Shown here in pieces: positions 17,514-26,074 of a DNA stretch of 33,685 nt (its first letter is position 1; each line of letters starts with the position of its first letter). The notes beneath the pieces are model-generated. The model was given only the letters and a program-made list of their open reading frames with translations, did no database searches and was not told where the DNA came from. The position numbers were made by a program, and so were the translations under genes. The stretch is from Elusimicrobiota bacterium (GTDB lineage: Bacteria > Elusimicrobiota > Elusimicrobia > Elusimicrobiales > UBA9959): NCBI GenBank assembly GCA_016208085.1, contig JACQYT010000045.1, positions 1-33,685 on the forward strand, written 5' to 3'.

Positions 17514-20500
17514 ATGGCTATAACTAATCATGAACGTGTTGGGAAAATGTTAGACCTGCTATCAGCAGGCTTAAAACCGTTTGTCGAGCGTGAACTAAAA
17601 AACACCAATCCTCCGAATTGGTTCGCCGAGACGAAGCGCAGTCTCGCTGATGAACAACTCCCGCTCTTGGGTACTCCGGAAGCGCCGCAATGGGATGCCT
17701 CCGCCATCCTCATCACAATGTGGAACCAATGGAACGATGTATTCCGCAAAACGCTGGGGCATGCCGAGCGCACATTGGTAAGTGAATTACGGGAAACACG
17801 CAACCGTTGGGCGCACCAACGCCCTTTCAGCACCAATGACGCTTACCGCGCTCTGGACAGCGCTGCCCGGCTCCTGGCCTCCGTATCTGCGCCGGAGGCA
17901 GACGAGGTTGAGAAGATGAAGATGGAGTTGCTCCGTGTACGTTTTGATGAGCAGGTACGCACAGAGAAACGCAAAAGTGCAAGCACTGCCATTGAGATTC
18001 AGGCGCAGACCGGCCTTAAGGCATGGCGTGAGGTTACAAATCCGCATAAGGATGTGGCCAGCGGGAAGTACCAGCAGGCAGAGTTTGCCGCTGATTTGTG
18101 GCAAGTACATTTGGGCGAGGGCTCGGACGAGTACTGCAAGCCTGTGGAGTTCTTTCGCCGGACATTCCTGACCGAGAGCCTGAAAGGTTTGCTCGCTGGC
18201 GCAGCACAGAGGCTCAGCGGTATTGGGGGGGACCCGGTAGTTCAACTTCAAACAAATTTCGGCGGCGGCAAAACTCACTCTATGCTGGCGCTCTACCACC
18301 TCTTCTCTGGTACTCCTCCCGGAGAACTTTTGGGCATTGATACGGTTCTCCAACACGCAGGCGTTACCAAGCTTCCTACGGTCAGGCGCGTGGTTCTTGT
18401 GGGCAACAAGATTTCCCCCGGCAATCCGGTGACCAAGTCAGACGGCACAGTAATCCGCACATTGTGGGGAGAAATGGCTTGGCAGCTTGGCTGCGCGGCT
18501 GGCGGTGAAAAGGAGGCCAAAAAGGCCTTCAAACGTATCCAGGCAGATGATGAGAAAGCCACCAATCCCGGTGACGCAATGCGCGCCCTTTTCAACGATT
18601 ACGGCCCCTGCCTTATTCTGATTGATGAATGGGTGTCCTACGCCCGCCAGCTTCACGAGCATGGCGACTTGCCGGGCGGGAACTTTGAGACACATTTCAC
18701 TTTCGCCCAGGCGCTGACGGAATCCGCCAAGCTTGCAAAGCAGTGTATGCTGGTGATCAGTCTACCGGCATCTGATACTACTGGTTCCCCGCACACGCAG
18801 ACCGATGATATAGAAGTGGGGGGTGAACGCGGCCGGGCGGCGCTTGACCGGCTGCGCAACGCGGTTGGCCGTGTGGAAGCATCCTGGCGGCCCGCCAGTG
18901 CTGATGAGGGGTTTGAAATCGTACGCCGGAGGCTGTTTGAACCTCTGATCGAGACGGATCAGTTTGTAGCCCGCGACACCGTAGCTAAGGCGTTTTTTGA
19001 CCTTTATCGCACTCAGCAGGCGGAGTTTCCGCCAGAGTGCCATGATAGCGACTATGAGAGAAGAATAAAGGCCGCTTATCCCATTCATCCAGAGGTCTTT
19101 GATCGTCTATACAACGACTGGTCCACACTGGTGAAGTTCCAGCGTACCCGCGGCGTTCTGCGCCTTATGGCCACCGTAATCCACAGCCTATGGGAGAAAG
19201 GCGATCGCAGTCCGCTCATCCTGCCCTCAAACGTTCCGATTGACGATCCTCGTGTGCAGTTTGAATTAACCCGCTATCTCTCCGACAACTGGGTGCCGGT
19301 GATTGAAAAGGATGTGGACGGACCCAACTCGATTCCGTTGCGCATTGATGCAGAGACGCCCAACCTCGGCAAGTATTCCGCCTGCCGCCGTGTGGCGCGT
19401 ACAGTTTATCTTGGTTCTGCCCCGACAGCAAAGGCGGCCAACCAAGGTCTGGAGGACAGGCGAATCAAGCTGGGCTGTGTTATGCCGGGTGAGTCGCCGG
19501 CCATCTTCGGCGACGCCTTGCGGCGGCTCGCCAGCGCTGCGACTTTTCTCTATCAGGATTCGGCCCGCTATTGGTACTCGACGCAGCCGACGGTGACAAA
19601 ACTGGCCGATGACCGTGCCGAGCAATTTAAGGCGGATCCGGATGCCGTAGCGGAAGAAGTCGGTAAATGGCTCCGCAACGACCTACGCAAAACTGGAGAC
19701 TTCAGCCGCGTCCATCCGTTGCCAAAAACATCGGGTGACGTGCCCGATGACAAGGACGCACGGCTGGTCGTATTTGGCATTGAGTATCCACACACGAAAG
19801 ATACGAATAGTCCAGCCATCGCGGCAGCAGAAGAACTGTTGCAGAATCGCGGGACTACCCCGCGCATATACCGCAACACACTGGTCTTTCTCGCACCCGA
19901 CAAGAACCGGCTACAAGAACTTGATGAAACCATACGACGCTTCCTAGCGTGGTCATCTATCGTGGATGAAGCCGAGATACTAAATCTTGATCCTCATCAA
20001 CGCAAACAGGCCGTGACACAGAAGGAAAATGCCAGCAGTGCGGTTGCGGCCCGGCTACCTGAAACATACCAATGGTTAATTGTTCCAACACAGGCGTCAC
20101 CGCAGGGGGCGGTCGAATGGCAATCCTTCCGGCTTACTGGCCAAGATGCTTTAGCTGTTCGAGCCAGCAAGAAGTTACGCAACGATGAGCTACTTATTAT
20201 GGGCTTGGCCGCTAGCCGGCTTCGCCTGGAGCTAGATCAGGTCCCGCTGTGGCGACTACCGAACACACTAGATACGGTATTGGGTGGTGGAGATTATGTA
20301 TCGATTGGGCAACTATCAGAGGATTTTGCCAGGTATCTCTATCTGCCCAGGTTGAAGGATTCATCTATCCTTATCGAGGCTATCCGTAGTGGCCTCGGCT
20401 TATTGACTTGGCCACAAGACTCGTTTGCTTATGCCGAGAGTTTTGATGAAGCAACAGGACGCTATCGTGGGCTCCGTGCCGGTCAACACGTCTGGATTGC

Positions 20501-20912
20501 CGATGAAAGTCTACTAGGTTTGGTAGTTCGGCCGGATGCTGCCCAGCGTCAATTGCAAGCCGAAGCGCCACCTATATCGGGCGAAGTAACGAAACCAGTC
20601 AATGGTTCCGGTGGACCTATAGGTGCGGTGCCAGTAAGCGACACTTCCAACGCTAAGGTAGCTGCCCCGGCGGCGCTACCAAAGCGCTTCCATGGTGGTG
20701 TAACGCTGGACGCGACTCGTGTCGGCCGTGACGCCGGACGCATCGCTGATGAGGTAGTTGCGCATCTCGCCGGACTTATGGGGACAAAGGTTAAAGTCAC
20801 TCTGGAAATCGAAGCGGAAATACCATCCGGTGCACCGGAGCATGTTGTGCGTACCGTAACAGAGAACTGCCGTACCCTTAAGTTCAGCAATCACGGGTTT
20901 GAGAAGGAATAG
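17514..20912 (+). CDS. DUF499 AAA+ ATPase with N-terminal Swt1/HEPN-like domain
   Basis: A 1132-residue protein. Residues 1 to about 140 resemble the Swt1-type HEPN domain (HERVGKMLDLLSAGLKPFVE) and contain RNRWAH near 97-102, a fit to the R-x4-6-H active motif of HEPN RNases. The DUF499 ATPase follows, with P-loop NFGGGKTHS (about 248-256) and Walker B CLILIDEW (about 366-373). The C-terminal half includes an HPEVFDRLYNDWS segment and a long tail. DUF499 proteins are regular partners of DUF1156 methylases and SNF2 helicases in defence loci. AGGAG lies about 6 bases before the ATG and only 3 bases separate it from the methylase stop. It is the last gene of the operon; no terminator is evident after it. 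Confidence 0.85.
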   Translation: MAITNHERVGKMLDLLSAGLKPFVERELKNTNPPNWFAETKRSLADEQLPLLGTPEAPQWDASAILITMWNQWNDVFRKTLGHAERTLVSELRETRNRWAHQRPFSTNDAYRALDSAARLLASVSAPEADEVEKMKMELLRVRFDEQVRTEKRKSASTAIEIQAQTGLKAWREVTNPHKDVASGKYQQAEFAADLWQVHLGEGSDEYCKPVEFFRRTFLTESLKGLLAGAAQRLSGIGGDPVVQLQTNFGGGKTHSMLALYHLFSGTPPGELLGIDTVLQHAGVTKLPTVRRVVLVGNKISPGNPVTKSDGTVIRTLWGEMAWQLGCAAGGEKEAKKAFKRIQADDEKATNPGDAMRALFNDYGPCLILIDEWVSYARQLHEHGDLPGGNFETHFTFAQALTESAKLAKQCMLVISLPASDTTGSPHTQTDDIEVGGERGRAALDRLRNAVGRVEASWRPASADEGFEIVRRRLFEPLIETDQFVARDTVAKAFFDLYRTQQAEFPPECHDSDYERRIKAAYPIHPEVFDRLYNDWSTLVKFQRTRGVLRLMATVIHSLWEKGDRSPLILPSNVPIDDPRVQFELTRYLSDNWVPVIEKDVDGPNSIPLRIDAETPNLGKYSACRRVARTVYLGSAPTAKAANQGLEDRRIKLGCVMPGESPAIFGDALRRLASAATFLYQDSARYWYSTQPTVTKLADDRAEQFKADPDAVAEEVGKWLRNDLRKTGDFSRVHPLPKTSGDVPDDKDARLVVFGIEYPHTKDTNSPAIAAAEELLQNRGTTPRIYRNTLVFLAPDKNRLQELDETIRRFLAWSSIVDEAEILNLDPHQRKQAVTQKENASSAVAARLPETYQWLIVPTQASPQGAVEWQSFRLTGQDALAVRASKKLRNDELLIMGLAASRLRLELDQVPLWRLPNTLDTVLGGGDYVSIGQLSEDFARYLYLPRLKDSSILIEAIRSGLGLLTWPQDSFAYAESFDEATGRYRGLRAGQHVWIADESLLGLVVRPDAAQRQLQAEAPPISGEVTKPVNGSGGPIGAVPVSDTSNAKVAAPAALPKRFHGGVTLDATRVGRDAGRIADEVVAHLAGLMGTKVKVTLEIEAEIPSGAPEHVVRTVTENCRTLKFSNHGFEKE

Positions 20913-20976
20913 TTCCTAATAAAAGGGCAGCACGATACTTTTTTCCGCTTTTAGCAGCGTGGGGGAGATAATATTT

Positions 20977-21320
20977 ATGAAAACCAAGCCTGATGAGTTT
21001 CTATTTTCTTTTGCTGACAGATTCCTTCAAGATCATGCAGGGTTTATTATTAGCGATCCGCGGATAGCAATGGTCGAATTGATGAGCTACGGGAATTAAT
21101 CGGGTCTAAATTTTCTGTTGATCCATCCTTTGAAATTAAGATCAACTCTGTCCCGATTAAGCTGCTTGATCTCCAACGACTGGAAAGCGAAGTCATCAAA
21201 GTGCCACCTTTTGGCGAGATTACGGTGCATCGAATCGATTCGGCTGTCCAGGATAGGACATCCCAATTAAGAGGCATCACTTGCCTGAATTCCGGGCGAT
21301 TTTTACTCATTACAACTTGA
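20977..21320 (+). pseudogene. Decayed Hsp90/GHKL-like ATPase (N-terminal and middle fragments)
   Basis: After a GGGGGAG ribosome site the frame reads MKTKPDEFLFSFADRF and IISDPRIAMVEL, which matches the start of Hsp90-like ATPases up to the N-box. It then breaks at about 21080. From there a different frame reads DELRELIGSKFSVDPSFEI and [20 protein letters not shown], which looks like the middle of the same protein. At least the ATP-binding core is deleted. It is a second member of the superfamily represented near 3.1-3.5 kb. The family assignment is moderate. Confidence 0.5.
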
Positions 21321-21423
21321 TGAGTTTCTTATCTATGGCCCTCAAAATCAGTTCTTGCTTTTTCGTGAGAGTGACAACACGAGACATTTTTTCACTCAAG
21401 AAACGCGTCGAGCTCCAAAATAA
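21289..21423 (+). pseudogene. Unidentified open coding fragment between two pseudogenes
   Basis: In the frame starting at 21289 there are 44 codons without a stop reading [20 protein letters not shown] and then [17 protein letters not shown]. This has a protein-like composition and no start codon. It overlaps the tails of the two neighbouring pseudogenes in other frames, so it may be a piece of a third gene trapped at a deletion joint. I do not recognise the family. Confidence 0.3.
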
Positions 21424-22131
21424 ATACACGCAGTATGTCCTGATTGCTGACATGCAGGCTTTAACAGACAATGCCGGCAATCCGAAAAAAGTCCATGACA
21501 ATGTCCTGGAAGTCGCACTGGACTACTTGGCGGTAGGTTTGGACCCGACACGGAACGTGATTTTTATACAATCACTCGTGCCGGAACTGGCTGAATTGAC
21601 AATGTATTACCTAAACCTCGTGACCCTTGCCAGACTTCAGCGGAATCGCGGGAGGTTCTGACTAGATGCGAACCGCTTCTCTCGGAAGTCGTCCGGCTTC
21701 CGGGCATAGACGGGCAAGAGAAAATGGGAAAATCCACCAATAACGCGATATATCTAAAAGACGACGAGAAGACCCTTGCCGCGAAAGTCAGGATGATGTA
21801 CACAGACCCCCTGCATATACAAGTTTCAGATCCCGGCAATATCAAAGGCAATACGGTATTCGATTATCTCGATGCGTTCGATCCAGACAAGGCCGGCTTG
21901 GCCGAGTTAAAAGCGCACTATAAGCGCGGGGGACTTGGGGACGTTAAGGTGAAAGATAGGCTTTTGGGACTGCTAAACTCCGAATTGGCCCCTATCCGGA
22001 AGAAGCGGACCGAATTCGAAAAAGACCCGGCAGAAGTAATGAACATGCTAAGGCGTGGCAGTGAAAAGGCTCGTGTAACGGCGGCCAGCGTACTTGCCGA
22101 CGTACGTTCCGCGCTTCTGATGTCTTACTGA
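21389..22131 (+). pseudogene. trpS: Tryptophanyl-tRNA synthetase remnant with N-terminus and middle deleted
   Basis: The first piece ([58 protein letters not shown]) is the Rossmann-fold half of bacterial TrpRS without its HIGH segment. The second piece, in another frame from about 21652 ([20 protein letters not shown], then KMGKS, TVFDYLDAFDPDK, HYKRGGLGDVKVKDRL), is the C-terminal half. Some 70 residues between them are missing, and KMSKS has become KMGKS. It cannot charge tRNA. An essential intact trpS must lie elsewhere. Its position directly before a biosynthetic operon is discussed in the findings. Confidence 0.8.
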
Positions 22132-22138
22132 AGCCTTC

Positions 22139-23253
22139 ATGCGCATCCCCCTGCCTGTACATGACGCCCTGTGTCGCATCAACCTTGGCCTCCCGTTAAG
22201 CGAGCAGTTGTCTCGCGAGGCCGTACATGCCGTCTTCGACATCAAGAAAGACGTCGTGAGAACAGCTTTACTGTCCGCCATTCTCAGCGGGTTAATGGCC
22301 AAGAAGCCGTCGGAAGACGAGATTGTCGGCATACTGAAAGGCGCGCTGGAGCGTGACGCGGTTTTCCGCAATCCCAAGCTGCGCATATCCCTACCGCACG
22401 GTGCGCCGGTGCTTGGCTACAGCAGCAGCGGGAAGAAGGGGTTCAAGACCATCAACATCTCGACCCCGGCGGCCATCGTCGCTAGCTGCTGCGGCGTCTA
22501 CATTGCGAAGGGTTGCTCAAAGACGACCTCGTCGGTTTCTGGTTCCTTCGACTTTCTTTCTATGCTTGGGTACAACCACGCCATCTCCTTCGAGAAAAAG
22601 AAGCGCCAGATGCAGGAACTCGGAATATCCTTCTTCAGCATGGAAGCCGAAACGCCGCGTTTCGCCAAAATATATGAGAAAAGATTCTTCTTGCCGCACG
22701 CACTGAGTTTTGCCCTGGCCGGACTGAGCTTCCCCGTGCATATCGACACGATGGTCTTCGGTTTTTCTCACCCCAACGTCGGCCTTTCCGCCAGGATTTT
22801 TCGGCGTTTCGGCTACAAATCGGTCTTCACTGTTTCCTCCACTTCGAACGATATTTCATACCTGGATGAAATCGGCGTTTGTGGGCACGTCAACATCGCC
22901 ACCATTAACGGCGGCAGGCTTTGCGTGTCCAGGCACCGGGCAGAAGAACTGTTCAATTTCAGCGCCAAGTACTTACCGCAGGATATAGGACAGATGAAAA
23001 CCCCTCGGCATAACGTCCAAGCCGCACTCGGCGCTATGCTATAGGCAAAGGACAACCGGCGCAGCGTGCAGTAATAGCCGCGAACACGGCCCTGCTGCTT
23101 GTCGCCTCCGGCAAAGCCTCCTCTTTGCGCTCCGCCTACAAGACCGCCAACTCGGTGATAGGCTCCGGTACGGTCTTAGGGAAACTCCGAGGCCTAGTAG
23201 AGTTCAGCGGGGGGAACACTTCCCTGCTTAACAGGTGTCTGAATAAAATATGA
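22139..23253 (+). CDS. Divergent TrpD/nucleoside-phosphorylase-II family phosphoribosyltransferase, with an apparent -1 frameshift near the end
   Basis: The fold is recognisable from the N-terminal helical domain (LSREAVHAVFDIKKD) and from KTINISTPAAIVASCCGVYIA, TSSVSGSFDFLSMLG and HPNVGLSARIFRRFG, which line up with TrpD. The catalytic motifs are changed: GTGGD is SSSGK, and KHGNR is KGCSK, so anthranilate/PRPP chemistry is not assured. The frame stops at 23042-23044, but the -1 frame continues GKGQPAQRAVIAANTALLLV and SLRSAYKTANSVIGSGTVL, the normal C-terminal domain. It ends at a TGA (23251-23253) that overlaps the next ATG in ATGA. That coupling argues the restored protein of about 371 residues is the true product. 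It is the first gene of the radical SAM operon. Confidence 0.75.
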
Positions 23254-24254
23254 CGAACAACTCCCCATGCTTCTTCGGAATTTCCCCGGCACCCGGGTTC
23301 CAAGCTTCTTTTGAAATAACGAACAGGTGCAACCTGTCCTGCCTGCACTGCTGCAATAACTCTTCCCAGACGGCGGATACGGGTCTTTCTGGTGACAAGA
23401 TCTGCGAGCTTTTAAAACAACTCAAGAACGCCGGACTGAACAGCCTTTATATTACCGGCGGGGAGCCAACGCAGCACCCGGATTTTAGAAAGATACTGCC
23501 GTTTCTTAAAACTATCGGCCTGGACGCAACCCTTGCGACGAACGGCTATATCGATGAAGCCGTTGTGCCGCTGATTAAAGAAGGTGTTTGTCACGAGGCA
23601 GGGGTTTTTGTAAGCATGGACGGTATTGGCGACGCGCATGACCGCTTCAGGGGAAAACAGGGCTCGTACCAGCGAACTCTCTCCGCCATAAGAGCTTTTG
23701 TCAGCGCAGGGCTCCGCACACGTGTCAGCGCCACAATCTGGAAGGGCAATCTCGACCAGGTCTTCAAGATGGCGGAACTGGCAAAAAGCCTTGGAGCCTA
23801 CCAAGTACATTTTAGTTCGCTGTGTAATGCAGGCAGGGTAACGACAAACCAGGAGATACTACTCTCCAGGGCCGAGTACGTTTACGCGTTGGAAAGCGTA
23901 AAGCATGCCGCAGAAACCCTCGCCGCTGACGGCTTTTCGGTCACATCCAGAAGAAACGCCCGGCTTGCCCCAGGCAGCGACCGCTGTGAGGGCGGCGGTA
24001 AAGTTCTGCACATCACGGCACAGGGCGATATCTATCCCTGCTCCTGGATGGCGAAATGCCAGGGCGGAAAAGAATATACGCTGAGGTGGAACGGGACCAA
24101 CCTCGAGGACTGCCTTCAATCCGCCGGCAGGTTCAAAAAGATAGTCGACGCCCGCTGTGCCCGCGACGGCTACAGTGCCTGCCCGGCAATGGCCTCCCTG
24201 TCCAAAGACCTGATGGGGCCCGACCCGCTTAACGACACGCTTAAAAGTTTATGA
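23250..24254 (+). CDS. Radical SAM protein with SPASM-like C-terminus (1)
   Basis: A 334-residue protein. FEITNRCNLSCLHC gives the CxxxCxxC cluster cysteines C27, C31 and C34, with GGEP at 70-73 and the SAM-binding core VFVSMDGIGDAHDRFR. The C-terminal third has C...YPCSWMAKC and CARDGYSACPA, enough cysteines for at least one auxiliary iron-sulfur cluster. SPASM proteins modify peptides, sugars or other small molecules through a 5'-deoxyadenosyl radical. Both ends overlap neighbours by 4 bases. The substrate is unknown. Confidence 0.85.
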   Translation: MTNNSPCFFGISPAPGFQASFEITNRCNLSCLHCCNNSSQTADTGLSGDKICELLKQLKNAGLNSLYITGGEPTQHPDFRKILPFLKTIGLDATLATNGYIDEAVVPLIKEGVCHEAGVFVSMDGIGDAHDRFRGKQGSYQRTLSAIRAFVSAGLRTRVSATIWKGNLDQVFKMAELAKSLGAYQVHFSSLCNAGRVTTNQEILLSRAEYVYALESVKHAAETLAADGFSVTSRRNARLAPGSDRCEGGGKVLHITAQGDIYPCSWMAKCQGGKEYTLRWNGTNLEDCLQSAGRFKKIVDARCARDGYSACPAMASLSKDLMGPDPLNDTLKSL

Positions 24255-25429
24255 AGATAATCTACGACCCGGTTAAATTCAGCCTCTCAGCCGTGGACAC
24301 GGCTGGCGCCGAATTCCGGCTCAATCCCGCCCCCGTCTGGCAGCGGCCGGTGAAAAAGCCCGCCGACAGGTACCGCCTGGAAATAGCCAACGCCTGCGAC
24401 CTAAAATGCAGGTATTGCGTAGTGCACATGAATAGGGTGGTGAAAGGCGGGAAACTGATGTCCCGGGAAACCGCGCGCACTATTGTGTCACAGTACAATG
24501 TCGAAACCGGCGGGAAAGGCACCTTGATCATGATAGGGGGGGAACCCCTGCTCAACTGGGAAGTGGTCAAGGATATAGCGGCGACGGCCTCGGGGCAGAA
24601 GATGATCTTCACCAACTCTCTGAAAATGACCCCAGAAAAGTCCGCGTATCTCCGCGACCACGGTGTACTTATACTTACTTCGCTGGATGGCTTTACTCCG
24701 GAACACAACAGGGCCAGGTTCGGCGACGACAAGGAAGGCAATTTTGAAACCATCAAGGTGAACATCCGCCGCATGGTGGGTGAGGGCTGCCGAGTAGGCG
24801 TGGCATGCGTGCTGCACCATTCGAACGCGACGGAAGCTGTGGACATCGCATCTTTTTTCAGGGAGGAGTTGGGTGTCGTCTCAATGAGCTTCGCTTATCC
24901 TCATTTCACAAGGGAAAACTCTCCGGAAAACGATTTCCGCATCGAGCAGTATTCCGAAGCCGTCAAGGGGTTGTTCGCCTTCTCCAAGCGGCGCAAGGTC
25001 TACCTCGACCAGACAGGGATGGCCCTGCGCTTTCTGTTCGGTGGAGAACCCGTATATGACGGCTGCAAGATATGCACGTCGCAAAGGACATTTTATCCTG
25101 ACGGTACTCCTACGTTATGCACCAAGCTGGACACTGTCCCGGGCTACTCCCTGGCGGGATTCGTGGACAGTCTCCCCCTCGTCAACCCGGAATGTGAAAG
25201 TTGCATAGCCAGGGGCGCCTGCGGCGGAGGCTGCCCGTGGGACGCATGGGTCGCCCCCAACGCAAAAGGTTTCGATAGACGCATATGCAGTTACAACCCC
25301 GCCATAATCAATCATCTGCTTGAAGATATTGAACAAGAAGCGGCCCAGGCCGGGGATATCAACGCGCTGAAAACGCGACTTGACAGGATCTACAAGCCGC
25401 TCATGACCCCACAATGGACCCAAGGATAG
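24251..25429 (+). CDS. Radical SAM/SPASM protein (2)
   Basis: A 392-residue protein. CDLKCRYC (C49, C53, C56) follows a short N-terminal wing, with GGEP near 96-99 and a SLDG motif after it. The C-terminal region carries CKIC...LC and CESCIARGACGGGCP, the classic two-cluster SPASM pattern with the final GGCP. This is the peptide-maturase or anaerobic-sulfatase-maturase type of enzyme. It overlaps the upstream gene by 4 bases and the downstream one by 16. No precursor peptide gene is adjacent, so the substrate may be a small molecule or a peptide encoded elsewhere. Confidence 0.87.
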   Translation: MKIIYDPVKFSLSAVDTAGAEFRLNPAPVWQRPVKKPADRYRLEIANACDLKCRYCVVHMNRVVKGGKLMSRETARTIVSQYNVETGGKGTLIMIGGEPLLNWEVVKDIAATASGQKMIFTNSLKMTPEKSAYLRDHGVLILTSLDGFTPEHNRARFGDDKEGNFETIKVNIRRMVGEGCRVGVACVLHHSNATEAVDIASFFREELGVVSMSFAYPHFTRENSPENDFRIEQYSEAVKGLFAFSKRRKVYLDQTGMALRFLFGGEPVYDGCKICTSQRTFYPDGTPTLCTKLDTVPGYSLAGFVDSLPLVNPECESCIARGACGGGCPWDAWVAPNAKGFDRRICSYNPAIINHLLEDIEQEAAQAGDINALKTRLDRIYKPLMTPQWTQG

Positions 25430-26070
25430 AAAAAATATTTTTCGGGACGAAACTGGACCGGTCATTCGACCAGACCGTCATCACTAATATAATGCCGGTC
25501 TACCGGGGCATAGTATTAGCCTGCGCAGCGGGGCGGGCATCGCGGGTCTGCCGGGGGATCTATGAAAACGTCAGACTCCGTTTCCGCGGCCTCCGTTTCC
25601 GGCTGGTCAGGATAACTCCGGGCAACGCCGTGGTCGACGTCATAAAACTCCTCAAAGGGCGCGTCTCCGGAGTGCACATCGTAGGCATTGCGGGGGCTTT
25701 GAGGAAAGACGCACGGATAGGGGAGATAGTGTACCCTGCCGCCACAGTGACGCCGGGCGCAGTGGGCAGCCGGGTAGTTTTTTCCGGTGACCGAGGTAAC
25801 GGCATCATTTGCCAGACCGACGGACTGCTGCAAACCGCCGCGTTTTACCGCTCCCTCAGGAGCGAGGGAGCAGATTACGTGGACATGGAGTCCTTCTTCG
25901 CTGCCAGCGGCCTGAAAGGAACAGGGACGAAATTTTCAATGGCGGCAATCGTCTCGGACCTGCCCCTTTCAAGGCCGTTCTACTCCGCGCCTAAGCGCCG
26001 ACCGAATGTGGATTACAGCTCCATACTGGAACGGATACTGGGCCCGTCTTCCCGCCAGTCCCTTCTTTGA
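25414..26070 (+). CDS. Nucleoside-phosphorylase/nucleosidase superfamily protein
   Basis: A 218-residue protein with the PNP/MTAN fold signatures VHIVGIAGALRKDARIGEIV (glycine-rich phosphate or product loop region) and YVDMESFFAA (the VEMEA-type ribose-binding helix). Enzymes of this fold cleave N-glycosidic bonds of nucleosides, using phosphate or water. It overlaps the preceding gene by 16 bases. Two roles fit the operon: cleavage of a nucleoside intermediate, or removal of 5'-deoxyadenosine made by the five radical SAM enzymes. The tail after PLSRPFYSAPKR is short. The fold is fairly sure; the substrate is not. Confidence 0.75.
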   Translation: MDPRIEKIFFGTKLDRSFDQTVITNIMPVYRGIVLACAAGRASRVCRGIYENVRLRFRGLRFRLVRITPGNAVVDVIKLLKGRVSGVHIVGIAGALRKDARIGEIVYPAATVTPGAVGSRVVFSGDRGNGIICQTDGLLQTAAFYRSLRSEGADYVDMESFFAASGLKGTGTKFSMAAIVSDLPLSRPFYSAPKRRPNVDYSSILERILGPSSRQSLL

Positions 26071-26074
26071 AAAT

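Noticed and set aside
7164..20912. Complete DISARM or BREX system
   Set aside because: The helicase is DrmD-like, but no DUF1998 (DrmB), DrmA or PLD protein is present, and no PglZ or BrxC-type gene. The DUF1156/DUF499 partners point to a different set.
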